Position numbers and translations under genes: made by a program. Below are positions 54,003-63,989 of a DNA stretch of 64,000 bases, piece after piece. Source of the DNA: Vampirovibrionales bacterium (GTDB lineage: Bacteria > Cyanobacteriota > Vampirovibrionia > Vampirovibrionales > Vampirovibrionaceae); the NCBI GenBank assembly GCA_029262635.1, contig JAJCZA010000002.1, positions 372,001-436,000 on the forward strand, in the 5' to 3' direction. The notes below the pieces were generated by a model. It made no database searches and was not told the DNA's origin. It was given only the letters and a program-made list of their open reading frames with translations. Each line of letters begins with the position of its first letter. The stretch's first letter is position 1.

Positions 54003-54126
54003 TAAACCCTGATTAAGCTTTGAAGCCTTCGCCTTAAATTTTCGTTTTATAAAAAGTAATAAAAAGTCGGTTCCCTTTTTCTCCGTTCCCGTCGCCTTTG
54101 GGGATGAATCCGTGTAAAATAGGGAT

Positions 54127-55128
54127 ATGACACAACTCTCAGAAAATCAGGCGCAAGAAGCCCATCAATTGCTGGAACGGGTTCATTATGAGCTTAAAAA
54201 AGTGATTGTGGGGCAGGAACACTTGCTGGAGCGTTTATTGGTGGCTGTGATTGCCCAAGGCCATGTGCTGGTAGAAGGTGCGCCGGGGCTGGCGAAAACA
54301 CTGACCTTACGGAGTCTTGCCAAAGTGGTGGACGTGGACTTTAAGCGAATTCAGTTCACACCCGACCTTCTGCCTTCCGATTTGACCGGCACCCGAATCT
54401 ACAACCCAACTCAGGGTGGTTTTTCCACCGAATTAGGGCCGCTATTTACCCATTTTGTACTGGCCGATGAAATTAATCGCGCCCCGGCTAAAGTCCAGAG
54501 CGCCTTGCTGGAAGCCATGGAAGAGCGCCAGGTTACCGTCGGACGAGACACTTACCCGCTTAAAATCCCGTTTATGGTTATGGCCACTCAAAATCCTATC
54601 GAACACGAAGGCACCTACCACCTGCCCGAAGCCCAACTGGATCGCTTTTTATTTAAACTGTTGGTTACCTATCCCGACAGTCGGGAAGAAATGGCCGTGG
54701 TTCAACGAATGACAGCGGAAATCCCTCCAGAACTCTCCCCCATTCTTAATGCCGAACAGGTGATTCATTTGGGTGAGCTGGCTTCCAAGGTTTATGTGGA
54801 TCCTAAAATCATGAATTACGCTGTGGACTTGGTTCAAGCGACTCGCCGAGATACAGAGGGTTCTACCGTTTCCTCGGAGATTGAAAAATTTATTCAGTAC
54901 GGTGCCTCCCCCCGGGGCTCGCTGGCTCTTATCAAGGCCGCTAAAGCACTGGCACTACGTTCAGGCAGAAATTACGTTACGCCACACGATCTGACAAGCC
55001 TGGTCAACGATTGCTTGCGGCACCGAATGATTCTTTCCTATGAAGGGCTGGCGGCTGGTCTGACCACGGATGAGGTTCTTAATCAAATCAAAGCCACCAT
55101 TACCGAGCCGAAACTGACTTCGGTTTAA
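54127..55128 (+). CDS. MoxR-family AAA+ ATPase
   Basis: The protein (333 residues) has Walker A GAPGLAKT, Walker B VLADEINRAPAK and the sensor NPIEHEGTYHLPEAQLDRF. MoxR ATPases act as chaperones with VWA-domain partners. It is first in a three-gene operon with DUF58 and VWA membrane proteins, the standard order. The spacing to the next ATG is 15 bases. Confidence 0.95.
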   Translation: MTQLSENQAQEAHQLLERVHYELKKVIVGQEHLLERLLVAVIAQGHVLVEGAPGLAKTLTLRSLAKVVDVDFKRIQFTPDLLPSDLTGTRIYNPTQGGFSTELGPLFTHFVLADEINRAPAKVQSALLEAMEERQVTVGRDTYPLKIPFMVMATQNPIEHEGTYHLPEAQLDRFLFKLLVTYPDSREEMAVVQRMTAEIPPELSPILNAEQVIHLGELASKVYVDPKIMNYAVDLVQATRRDTEGSTVSSEIEKFIQYGASPRGSLALIKAAKALALRSGRNYVTPHDLTSLVNDCLRHRMILSYEGLAAGLTTDEVLNQIKATITEPKLTSV

Positions 55129-55143
55129 TTGAAAAGGAATCCC

Positions 55144-56160
55144 ATGATAGCCGCCCGACTAAAAGCATGGTTTCTGCCCGTTTTGGATCCGGGCGCTTAT
55201 TTGGACCATCTGATAGTCGATGAAGCGGTTAATACGCTGGAATCCGATGCCAGTCGTTTGCTGGAACGTTTGCAATGGCAACTGATTCAGCGGCTCAAGC
55301 TCATGGATCCAGGAAGTCGGGCCAGCTTTTTAAAAGGACAAGGGCTGGATTTTGCCAATTTGCGGGAATATGTACCGGGCGATGATATCCGAAAAATTGA
55401 TTGGAATGTGTTTGCTCGAACTTTAACGCCCCACGTTCGAGAGTATCACGATGAGAAGCAAATGACCGTCTGGCTCGTGCTGGATTTAACCCCCTCCATG
55501 CAGTTTGGCCATCGTAAACGCAAGGCCGAACTCGCCGTTGAACTAGCTGGTCTGCTGGGAACATGCGCTATGAAAGCTGGATTCAAGGTGGCCAGTATGG
55601 TCTTCGATGGGGTTCACCGGGAGGTGATTCAACCTAAAGCACACCAAAAACACCTGCAACAGATGTTTCAGCGAATTTTGGTACAACAGGACGAATCGGC
55701 CAACGCTCCCTTCTCTCCTGAGGCCTCTTTCAGCGCTTTGTTTGAATACACACAAGAACTGGCACATTTGGTCCCTAAAAACGCCTTTGTCTTTTTTCTC
55801 AGCGATTTCTTATCCTCCAGCCCCGGCTGGGAAAATGCGTTAAGCGATTTGGCACGCCATTCGCTTTTAACCTGCGTTTTGATTCAGGACCCTGTAGAGC
55901 GTGACTTACCGGAAGGCGTGGGGCTTCTAGAGACGTTTGACCCGGAAACCGGCGGAGTTATAACGATAGACTGCGATAATCCTGACTTTTGCAACCGGTA
56001 CGCCCAATGGACAGCTGAATACACCGAACGTTTAATCCAACAGATTAGCTTGTCGGGTCATGTTATTTCCACGGATACGACGGTTTCGCCTGAACAAACG
56101 ATTATTGAACTCTTTCAAGCCTCCAGCTCCCGGCCATTACCACGGGGAGGACACCGCTAA
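55144..56160 (+). CDS. DUF58-domain protein
   Basis: A 338-residue DUF58 protein with the family signature LREYVPGDDIRKIDWNVFAR, followed by a VWA-like region with VWLVLDLTPSMQFG, a variant MIDAS with Thr in place of the first Ser. It lacks N-terminal membrane helices. AAAAGGA lies upstream of the ATG. It overlaps the next gene by one base (TAATG), so translation is coupled. Confidence 0.93.
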   Translation: MIAARLKAWFLPVLDPGAYLDHLIVDEAVNTLESDASRLLERLQWQLIQRLKLMDPGSRASFLKGQGLDFANLREYVPGDDIRKIDWNVFARTLTPHVREYHDEKQMTVWLVLDLTPSMQFGHRKRKAELAVELAGLLGTCAMKAGFKVASMVFDGVHREVIQPKAHQKHLQQMFQRILVQQDESANAPFSPEASFSALFEYTQELAHLVPKNAFVFFLSDFLSSSPGWENALSDLARHSLLTCVLIQDPVERDLPEGVGLLETFDPETGGVITIDCDNPDFCNRYAQWTAEYTERLIQQISLSGHVISTDTTVSPEQTIIELFQASSSRPLPRGGHR

Positions 56161-57206
56161 TGCTTTTTTGGAACACGCTGGATGTGTCTTATATTTATTT
56201 TAAATGGCCATGGGTACTGCTTCTTCTGGCTCTATGCCTGATTCTTCCTTTCCTGTATCAAAAAATACAAAAAAAACGCTGGCAACGTGCTTTGCGTTTT
56301 AGCTATAGCTCTGCGGCCAGTCATTTATCACATAACCGCTCTCGATTTAAACGCCTGTTACCCCCTTTAATGACACTTTACATCCTGTTTTTACTGATTA
56401 TTGCCCTAAGCCGACCCACTGCTGTTGTAGAAATTCCAACAGAATCGGTGGATATGATGATGGTGGTGGATGTATCCTTGAGCATGAAGGCTAAAGATAT
56501 TCAGCCCAGCCGGCTTGAAGCGGCTAAACTAGCGGCAAAACGCTTTATTCAAAGTTTGCCGAAGGATGTTCGGGTGGGGTTGATTTATTTTGCGGGCACC
56601 AGCGCCATTCAATCGCTTCCAACCCGAGAGCATCGACAAATTGAATCGATTTTGGACAGGCTGGCCGAAGAAGATTTACGTCCTGGAACCGCTCTGGGTG
56701 AAGGGCTAAAAGATGCCCTTAAGGCTATGGAGCGTCGCCAAACGTTGGATCAACAGGAAAGTAAAAAACTTTCTCCTCCCTCAGCTCCTTTTAAAAAAGA
56801 GGGCATGATTTCGCCTCAGCGGGTTGTGATTTTAATCAGTGATGGGGACCAAAACACAGGGTATCCCTGGACGGTCGCTTCGAGTCAGGCGTTGGAAGAA
56901 AGCACGGTTGTTCATACGGTTGCCATTGGAAGCCGAGAAGTCACGGAAATCGAACATGAAGGGCAGTTTTATCCCGTCTATCTTGACGACAATACTTTGC
57001 AGCAAATCGCCCGAATTACCCGAGGTAGCTTTTATCGAGCCTTTAAAGATGAAGACTTTAAGGCGATTTACGAACAAGTGCGTCAGCGGGCTATCGTGTT
57101 TGAGGAGTCTCACGAGGGTATGGGCTTTATCTTTGTTGGACTGGCCCTGTTTTTACTTCTGTTTCAGCAGTTTCTACTGGCATTTTGGCTGAAACGGGTT
57201 CCCTAG
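56160..57206 (+). CDS. BatA-like VWA-domain membrane protein
   Basis: A 348-residue protein with two N-terminal membrane helices (WVLLLLALCLILPFLYQ; LMTLYILFLLIIAL), a VWA domain with the metal site DVSLSMKAKD, and a C-terminal helix (GFIFVGLALFLLLFQQFLLAF). It matches BatA/BatB proteins of MoxR operons, thought to serve envelope stress or protein maturation. It is followed by a convergent methyltransferase gene. Confidence 0.9.
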   Translation: MLFWNTLDVSYIYFKWPWVLLLLALCLILPFLYQKIQKKRWQRALRFSYSSAASHLSHNRSRFKRLLPPLMTLYILFLLIIALSRPTAVVEIPTESVDMMMVVDVSLSMKAKDIQPSRLEAAKLAAKRFIQSLPKDVRVGLIYFAGTSAIQSLPTREHRQIESILDRLAEEDLRPGTALGEGLKDALKAMERRQTLDQQESKKLSPPSAPFKKEGMISPQRVVILISDGDQNTGYPWTVASSQALEESTVVHTVAIGSREVTEIEHEGQFYPVYLDDNTLQQIARITRGSFYRAFKDEDFKAIYEQVRQRAIVFEESHEGMGFIFVGLALFLLLFQQFLLAFWLKRVP

Positions 57207-57214
57207 ATTGTTTT

Positions 57215-57931
57215 TTAAAAGCTGGATTTTTTGCGTGCTACTAATAAAATCGCTGGACTCAGGGCTCGCCCTATTTGAGTTGGCCAATGAAGGTAGATAC
57301 CCAGCGGGGTAAGGATTCGAAAAATCCCATGCCAGTGAAGCATCTCAAAGTGCCCACCCAACTTCTCCACCCAGAACTGTCGACTTTGTTTATGGATATG
57401 CGTCGGATCCTTGTCCAGCGCATGGACAATAAAGCCGAGTGGGCCATCGTAGACAGGAACCACGGCCATTAACAATCCGCCGGGGGTCAGCTTGTCGTTA
57501 GCAGTTTCCAAAACCCCGTCCAGATCCTCAATGTGTTCCAGTACATCAAACGAGGTTATCACATCTACGGTAGGCATTTGTTTCAGGGCACTTCGGCTAC
57601 CCACAAGAAATTGACCGTTGGGGATACTCGTTTTTGCCCGCTCAATAGCTGCCGAGTTGACATCGATCCCGTACAAGGCTTTCAGGGTTGCTTTGTTTCG
57701 GGCATGCATCAAAAACTTTCCGCTGGCACACCCCAGGTCCAGAAGGGAAAACGGCGTTTTACGAAAGCGATTGAGGCAGTTGAGATAGTGCTGATATTTA
57801 TACGAGGGGTTTTGCTGGTCGTAATTAGGGTACACTACCTGATAGTAAGCCGGGTCATGGGCCAGCGTGGACGTTTCAACCGGCGGTGCTGAAGCCGCCA
57901 CAGGTTGTTTTTCAATGTCTGTTGTTACCAT
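57215..57931 (-). CDS. SAM-dependent methyltransferase
   Basis: A 238-residue class I methyltransferase with motif I LLDLGCASGKFL, acidic residue IDVN, and motif SFDVLEHIEDLDGVL. The C-terminal part (GIFRILTPLGIYLHWPTQ) is hydrophobic and may touch membrane. The substrate is unknown. I start at the Met of MVTTDIEKQ; an upstream start at 57985 would add 18 residues. Confidence 0.85.
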   Translation of the reverse strand: MVTTDIEKQPVAASAPPVETSTLAHDPAYYQVVYPNYDQQNPSYKYQHYLNCLNRFRKTPFSLLDLGCASGKFLMHARNKATLKALYGIDVNSAAIERAKTSIPNGQFLVGSRSALKQMPTVDVITSFDVLEHIEDLDGVLETANDKLTPGGLLMAVVPVYDGPLGFIVHALDKDPTHIHKQSRQFWVEKLGGHFEMLHWHGIFRILTPLGIYLHWPTQIGRALSPAILLVARKKSSF

Positions 57932-58202
57932 GATTGCTAATCGCCTTTTGAAATAATTAATAAGCAGATTGTATCTAAAAGGCACCTCAAGCGAAAAAAA
58001 TGCGTTAAAAACTTTACGCCTTCTCCATCCATTGGTCTTTCAATCAGAAAGATTAAATTTCAATCGGAGTGTCCGATCCACTGAATTTTTACCTTAACTC
58101 GCCGATACTTGATTACAGGAGATTCAAGTTTGTTGTCATAGTGCTTTTGACTGGGCCACACGATCTTTTGTTGAGGAACACACCGTGTAATAGGACCCTT
58201 GA

Positions 58203-60611
58203 ATGAGTTCACCGGATAAATTGCCATCCAATGCTGAACAGCCGTTTAATCGGCTGATTGCTATTGTGCTTTCCGTGACGTTAGGGATGGCGGTATTTTG
58301 GGCGGCAAACTTCTTTGAAGTGAACCGTCTGATCGATGCGCTGGAGATGAAAACCTATGACATCCGGGCGTTTATTCATAACGGCCAACATGGTAACTTT
58401 CCCGCTAATCTGCCGAGTGATGACATTGTAATCGTTAAGTTTGATGACCCGACTCTGAACAACTTTGAGGAAAAATATGGGACATGGCCTTGGCCTCGGG
58501 ACATTCACGCCGATATGATCCAGTGGATGAACAAGTCGGAGCCTAAAGCCATTGCCTACGACATTATGTTTGTTTCCAAAAAGAAGGGGGAAGGCAAGGA
58601 AGACCAGAAGCTCATCGATGCTTTTTATAACAACGACAATGTTTATCTCAGCATGAACTTCGATAACAATACAAGCATGCTGAGGACACTGGGCAAAGAA
58701 CTTAAGCCTGCGGACTATCGCTTGATCCAGCCACTGGGCTTTGAGCTAAAAAGCGAAATGGCTCCAAACAAAGGGGGGCTCCAATTTCATTCGACTCCGT
58801 TTGAGGTGAACAAGGAAGGGACCTTTTTTACCAATAAATCCATGACCTTTACCAATTATAGGGGAATTATTCCGGAATTGTTGGCTTATCAAGATCGAGT
58901 TGCTTTCGTTAATCATGCACGGGATAAAGATGGCATTAGCCGAAGCAACCCGTTGGTTTTTCGACTGGTTTGGGCCGAACCGGAAATTAGCGAAGCCGTT
59001 CCCTATCGTCTTAAAAAGAAGACGAAGCCGTGGCTTACTCGCCAGGGAGTTGTCCAAACTAAAAAATGGTTTGATAGCCAAGGCAACTGGGTTGATGAAA
59101 ACGGATGTAAAATGGTTCCTCTGGATAAGACGAACCGCTGGCACTGTCGTGAGGCCTTTCGGACGGATTATTACCCTTACATGGGGCTTCGGCTGGCATT
59201 GGATCTGAAACAGCCTGACAAGCAAAAGCAAAATGCGGTACTCACCTCAGAGGGGCACCTGGATTTTCCGGGAGCCAACCTAAGCATTCCATTGAGTCGG
59301 GATGGGGCTTTTCTCATCAAGTGGTACAATGTGAACGCGGATCAGATTTCCATTGAAAAAAAGCTCGTTCACTTAACAAAATACCGGGCAACACTAGGGC
59401 CAACCCAGACCGTCGAACGTGCGAAGGTTGATGAGATCTTCAACTGGGAAAACCAACAGCTGGAATACATTAAAAATAATTTTCAGCCACAACCCTATCG
59501 GGAAATTTCGGCCTGGAAGATTTTAAAAGCTATTGACGATGAGTCCAAAGGGATTATCCGTAAAGAGAATTTAGCACTCAAAAAATTGCTCAAAGACAAA
59601 ATTATTTTTGTCGGCACCACGGCCGTATCCACTTATGATATTAAGACCACTCCGATTAATAAGGTCATGCCCGGTGTTGTCCTTCAGGCAACCGCTTTCG
59701 ATAATATTTATCAAAACACAACCTACATGAGGCGCTTGAGCGACCTTAAAAACAATTTGCTTACAGGGCTTATTTGCTTTATATCCGCCTTGATTATCAT
59801 CCGACTCCGCTCCGCTCTGGCGGGAATGGGATTGGTGCTTCTTCTTGCCGGGTTATATGTTATGGGCGCCATGGTTCTTTACCAGCAAATGGCGCTTTGG
59901 GTTAACATCGCTGCTCCCATTACGTTTATGACGGTTGTGACGACCTTGACATACATGGTCAAATACATTTCCAAGAACCGGGATTATGAAAAAACCTACG
60001 TTATGGCTACCACCGATGCCATGACCGGCCTGAAAAATCACCGATTTTTTCAGGAACACCTTCGCGAATCTATCGAATACGCCGAGCGATTTAATAGCAA
60101 ATTCTCGCTGTTGCTGATTGACATTGATCATTTCAAAAAATTTAATGATACATATGGTCACCAGGCCGGTGACGAAGTCCTGCGTGCCGTTGCTCTGAAG
60201 CTGAAAAATTCGGTTCGGGGTAATGATTTGGTGGCTCGGTACGGGGGGGAAGAAATGACAATTATTCTGGATAAAACCGGTGAAGAAGAAGCCTTAAACG
60301 TTGCTGATAAAGTTGTTCGAGCCATTGCTGAAGAATCCTATTCTATTGCTGAAGGGGTTTCCAAGCACGTTAGCATCAGTTGCGGGGTGGCCACCTACCC
60401 AACCCATGGCACCTCTCCCACTGAACTGATTGAGTTTGCGGATCAGGGGCTTTATCGTGCGAAAGATTCAGGTCGGAATCAGGTGGGCGTTCAATATGAT
60501 GATGAGCTATCCGGTGCGACTCCCGCAAGGCGTGCTGAAGACGGACTAAGACAAAAGCCCGATGAGTTGGATGATTTGGACGACTTAGACGATCGCTCAG
60601 CGTCGGCTTAA
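58203..60611 (+). CDS. CHASE2-domain diguanylate cyclase
   Basis: The protein (802 residues) has an N-terminal helix and a large periplasmic CHASE2 sensor domain (IVIVKFDDPTLNNFEEKYGT, WPWPRDIHADMI, IFVGTTAVSTYDIK). Membrane helices follow at about residues 520-590, then a GGDEF domain. The active-site motif is GGEEM at 681-685, which still has the catalytic Glu/Asp pattern but Met in place of Phe. DIDHFKKFNDTYGHQAGD precedes it. It should make c-di-GMP in response to an outside signal. The tail is acidic (DDLDDLDD). Confidence 0.93.
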   Translation: MSSPDKLPSNAEQPFNRLIAIVLSVTLGMAVFWAANFFEVNRLIDALEMKTYDIRAFIHNGQHGNFPANLPSDDIVIVKFDDPTLNNFEEKYGTWPWPRDIHADMIQWMNKSEPKAIAYDIMFVSKKKGEGKEDQKLIDAFYNNDNVYLSMNFDNNTSMLRTLGKELKPADYRLIQPLGFELKSEMAPNKGGLQFHSTPFEVNKEGTFFTNKSMTFTNYRGIIPELLAYQDRVAFVNHARDKDGISRSNPLVFRLVWAEPEISEAVPYRLKKKTKPWLTRQGVVQTKKWFDSQGNWVDENGCKMVPLDKTNRWHCREAFRTDYYPYMGLRLALDLKQPDKQKQNAVLTSEGHLDFPGANLSIPLSRDGAFLIKWYNVNADQISIEKKLVHLTKYRATLGPTQTVERAKVDEIFNWENQQLEYIKNNFQPQPYREISAWKILKAIDDESKGIIRKENLALKKLLKDKIIFVGTTAVSTYDIKTTPINKVMPGVVLQATAFDNIYQNTTYMRRLSDLKNNLLTGLICFISALIIIRLRSALAGMGLVLLLAGLYVMGAMVLYQQMALWVNIAAPITFMTVVTTLTYMVKYISKNRDYEKTYVMATTDAMTGLKNHRFFQEHLRESIEYAERFNSKFSLLLIDIDHFKKFNDTYGHQAGDEVLRAVALKLKNSVRGNDLVARYGGEEMTIILDKTGEEEALNVADKVVRAIAEESYSIAEGVSKHVSISCGVATYPTHGTSPTELIEFADQGLYRAKDSGRNQVGVQYDDELSGATPARRAEDGLRQKPDELDDLDDLDDRSASA

Positions 60612-60781
60612 TATTTATCTTTCAACAGAGGTTTAAAAAAGAGGACGACTAACGGGTTTCAGCGAAGTATGCTAACGGATGTAAATTTTTTTGAATACTA
60701 AACAAATAAATTACTCAACAAAAACAATATTCTGTTATTATATGAATAGTCTAACCATTCCTTTCTTTCTTACGTAGAATA

Positions 60782-60808
60782 AGCGGCCCTGAGTGGCTGC
60801 TTTTTTTT
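60782..60808 (+). terminator. Terminator after the diguanylate cyclase
   Basis: AGCGGCC at 60782-60788 pairs with GGCTGCT at 60795-60801 (one G-T pair), then a run of T. Confidence 0.75.
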
Positions 60809-60814
60809 CTCTTT

Positions 60815-60861
60815 AAATAAATCCCCCTCTTTTGGAATCACCAAAAGAGGGGGATTTATTT
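60815..60861. terminator. Perfect 21-bp stem, terminator of the minus-strand gene
   Basis: AAATAAATCCCCCTCTTTTG and the next base (60815-60835) are exactly complementary to 60841-60861 around AATCA. It lies just beyond the stop of the gene at 60879-61913. Confidence 0.8.
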
Positions 60862-60878
60862 TGAATCTTTGTGCAGTT

Positions 60879-61913
60879 TTAATCCGTTGCTGCTAGAGGC
60901 TCCAGGTGAGAAGGTGTTGTCGTTTGACCTTTGATAACCTCAGGCTTGAGTAACCCCTTTGGGTTGTGAAGCTCGTGCTGAACGTCTCGATAAACCTTCA
61001 TATCCAGTGCTGGATTTGTGGGTTGAGCAGACGTTCCCGTTGAACTGGCTGCACTTTTAGGAATTTCTTGTCTACTAAAGGTTTGTCGGTTTGGACTATA
61101 TGGATTGGATAAAGGTTTGCTGTATTTCGCCGCCGCCGCTTTATTTATTGTTTGAGCTTGCTGTCCTGTTGAATTCACTGTTGCCTTAGGGGCCGTTGCT
61201 CCTGTTCCAGAAGCTGTGGAAGCGATGGGCGCACCCGGGTTTTGCTTGAAGGCTTGAAAATTGCTCTTGAAGGAGTTCCATACCGAGAGCAGATTTTCTT
61301 TTCCTAAGGCATAACGCAGTGTCTCAAGTCGGCTCATCTGAGCTAGGTCATCGGCACTCTTCAGGCCGGTGGCCCCTTTACTTGCCGCCGAAGTTAACGC
61401 GCTTCGGGCACCCAAAGCCGATAATCCAACCGCACCGATACCAGTTCCCATATTATAAAATGCTTTTTCCGCCTCATCGCCATCGCGGGCGGTAACGAGG
61501 TTAAGCGCTCCTTTGCCAAATTGATAAGCACCATAAATGGCACCACCAGCAAGGAGAAGCGGTGCGCCGCCTAACATGACAATCCCGACACCGGCGCCAA
61601 TCATGGCACTTCCTTTCAGGAATCCACCAACGCTGGAGGTCATCATATCCACCGTCTCGGTAATGGGTGAAACGACCCCTTTGGCTAAGTTTCCAATTGC
61701 TTCAGTGAAACTGAATTTCCCATCATTGGAAGCGTTAACTTTGCGTCGAAAATCCACGCGATCACCAGGGTAGTGCGGGTAATTAAAATTAGACTGATTC
61801 AGGTCGCCGTATCGTGCCTCTAACTCTGGAACCAATGTCCGTTCCATGTGTCTTGAATAACGTAGCGGATCAAAATCCATCATACTCATTGGTAAAATAC
61901 TCCCCATTGTCAC
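60879..61913 (-). CDS. Hypothetical membrane protein with glycine-zipper helices
   Basis: I do not recognise this 344-residue protein. It has a soluble N-terminus of about 95 residues and a Gly-rich hydrophobic hairpin (GSAMIGAGVGIVMLGGAPLLLAGGAIYG). A second weaker Gly/Ala segment (GTGIGAVGLSALGARSAL) comes next, then a Ser/Thr/Ala-rich low-complexity tail. There is no signal peptide. GxxxG spacing suggests helix packing or oligomers. It shares an upstream motif with the gene at 40535-42388. Confidence 0.6.
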   Translation of the reverse strand: MTMGSILPMSMMDFDPLRYSRHMERTLVPELEARYGDLNQSNFNYPHYPGDRVDFRRKVNASNDGKFSFTEAIGNLAKGVVSPITETVDMMTSSVGGFLKGSAMIGAGVGIVMLGGAPLLLAGGAIYGAYQFGKGALNLVTARDGDEAEKAFYNMGTGIGAVGLSALGARSALTSAASKGATGLKSADDLAQMSRLETLRYALGKENLLSVWNSFKSNFQAFKQNPGAPIASTASGTGATAPKATVNSTGQQAQTINKAAAAKYSKPLSNPYSPNRQTFSRQEIPKSAASSTGTSAQPTNPALDMKVYRDVQHELHNPKGLLKPEVIKGQTTTPSHLEPLAATD

Positions 61914-62044
61914 TTACCACGCTTTTTTAGCGTTTCAAGTGGCTTTGCCCTGCTGTTTTTATTCCCTGTTGACTGGTATTTCGAGTCGTTGTTTTTTTAT
62001 GCCCCTCAAGAACGTGCTCGAAATAAAGTAAATAATGCTCTTGT

Positions 62045-62073
62045 CCGTATAAAACCCATTTTCCTGATTTTGT
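62045..62073 (-). promoter_or_regulatory. Shared upstream motif, copy 2
   Basis: Read on the minus strand this contains CAGGAAAATGGGTTTTATA followed by CGG, matching copy 1 at 42443-42473 at most positions. It lies about 140 bases upstream of the gene at 60879-61913. Confidence 0.4.
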
Positions 62074-62177
62074 TGACATTATAAACAAAATATTAAAACA
62101 GCTTTTTCATCAAAAACCCTGGCACTGAAAGGTTTTTCAAGATGTAAATGCTTGTTTACATTCTCTGTTTTCTAGAT

Positions 62178-63989
62178 TTACTTTGCTGAGGACTGTCCGA
62201 CTAATTCTTCTTCCGAGGGCTTGGCCGGTCCATCCAAAAAGAGGCGGAAGCCAAATGTGGTACCCACACCCAATTCGCTTTCCACAAACACTTCACCTTG
62301 ATGATGGGTTTCGATGGCGGTTTTTACCAAATGAAGCCCAAGACCAGTTCCTTTCACCGTATGCACTTCGTTCTCAATACGGAAAAACCGGTCAAAAATC
62401 TTGTCGAGATGGTCTTCCGCAATACCGATGCCACTATCCTGAACAAAAACCTCCACCGCATCCCCGGCCTGATTCACTTCGGCCCGCACTCGAATCCGCC
62501 CGCCGTCTTCTGTGTATTTAATGGCGTTACTCAATAGGTTCCGCATCACCCGCTCAATGGTGTCCCCATTAATATAAACCTTGGGTAGGTTGGATTCAAT
62601 GGCCGTTGTGATGGCCAGTTTTTTCTGCTGAGCAATTACCTTAAACGATTGCACTGTCAAATTAATCAAGGGCGTCAGGTCTTCGTAATCCATCTCTAGC
62701 GTATTGCCCGCTTCTTCCAGCCGAGAGAAATCCAGAATATCGTTGACCATCTTTTTCAGCCGATCGGTTTCCACGTGAATGGTTTCGATAAACTCTTGAT
62801 ACGTATCCGGGTCCAACTCACTGGAATGGTTATAAATGGTATCTACGTAACTTTTAATGGTGGTGACCGGGGTACGCAACTCGTGGCTGACGTTGGAAAT
62901 AAAGTTGGTTTTCAGCTTATCCACTTCCGCCTCGCGGGTAATATCGTGGGTTGTTGCGACAAAGCCCAGATCATGGCCCTCGGCATCTTGAATATTGGAA
63001 ATCAGTAGTGCCAGTGTAATGCCCGGTAGATCCAGTTGCTTGGTGAAGACCGCAGGCAGAACACCCCCGTGCTCTCGCATGAGTTCCTCAAATTCGGCGA
63101 TAATTTTTTCAAAACACTTATCCCCCTCAACCGTTACATATTCCCGGATGTTCCGTCCGATCATCAAATCGCTGGATTCAATGGCCAGATGCTTGCAAGC
63201 CGAATGGTTAATCATACTGACCTCCCCATCCATGTTACAGACAATGGTACCATCGGCGATACTTAGCAGGACTGCTTCCATCTTATTTCGTTCAAATGTA
63301 ATGGTATCTAGGTTTTGATCTTCGTAAGCCCGCAGGCGGAGGGACATATCGTTAAAAGATTCGGCCAGGGTCTTCAGTTCGCCCCACAGATCTTCTTCTG
63401 GAATACGGTAGCCAAAATCACCGGTGGAAAGCCGCCGAACCCCTTGAACCAGTCTTTTTAGGTGTTTATGGAGAATATAGGTGTTCGCTGAAACAGAAAT
63501 CAGTGTTAGCATCCAGGCGCAAACAAACACCACCAGTAAAATATTGCGGGTGGATTCGGAAATGTTTTGAATGGTTTTCCCAGACAATTTAATGTGAACC
63601 GATCCCAAATACTGGGGATCGCCCCCCTCAGTGACCATTAGTTTTGAAGAATATACCCGGGGAATACTCGTTTTCAGGTCGCCGGTCAGTTTGTGATTTT
63701 CATAAATCACATTGCCATCCACATCATGAAACTCGATGGCTTCCAAATCGTTATTATGCTCCAGCATCTTATCTACAAAATGCTTGAGCTTCAGTTCCGG
63801 GCTGAATTCTGACTCTAGCCGTTCGGCGCCGCCGGCTGATACTACTGAAGCCACCATGGTGCCGAATTTATCGTAATTTTCGTCCAGTGACGCTTGATAT
63901 TGGGTGTACAGGAAGTAGGCAATTAGCATAAAAAACAGGGAAATCGCAACGATTAGCCCCATCAGCGTTTTATTCTCGGATGAAAACAT
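62178..63989 (-). CDS. Membrane sensor histidine kinase (HAMP-PAS-HisKA-HATPase)
   Basis: The protein (603 residues) has a first membrane helix (LMGLIVAISLFFMLIAYFLY), a periplasmic domain, a second helix near residue 150-165, a HAMP domain, a PAS domain (residues about 240-345), then HisKA with the phospho-acceptor His369 in SNVSHELRTP. The ATPase domain has NLLSNAIKYTEDGG and the G-box GTGLGLHLVKTAIE. The order is like PhoR/WalK kinases. The response regulator would lie outside the window. Confidence 0.95.
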   Translation of the reverse strand: MFSSENKTLMGLIVAISLFFMLIAYFLYTQYQASLDENYDKFGTMVASVVSAGGAERLESEFSPELKLKHFVDKMLEHNNDLEAIEFHDVDGNVIYENHKLTGDLKTSIPRVYSSKLMVTEGGDPQYLGSVHIKLSGKTIQNISESTRNILLVVFVCAWMLTLISVSANTYILHKHLKRLVQGVRRLSTGDFGYRIPEEDLWGELKTLAESFNDMSLRLRAYEDQNLDTITFERNKMEAVLLSIADGTIVCNMDGEVSMINHSACKHLAIESSDLMIGRNIREYVTVEGDKCFEKIIAEFEELMREHGGVLPAVFTKQLDLPGITLALLISNIQDAEGHDLGFVATTHDITREAEVDKLKTNFISNVSHELRTPVTTIKSYVDTIYNHSSELDPDTYQEFIETIHVETDRLKKMVNDILDFSRLEEAGNTLEMDYEDLTPLINLTVQSFKVIAQQKKLAITTAIESNLPKVYINGDTIERVMRNLLSNAIKYTEDGGRIRVRAEVNQAGDAVEVFVQDSGIGIAEDHLDKIFDRFFRIENEVHTVKGTGLGLHLVKTAIETHHQGEVFVESELGVGTTFGFRLFLDGPAKPSEEELVGQSSAK

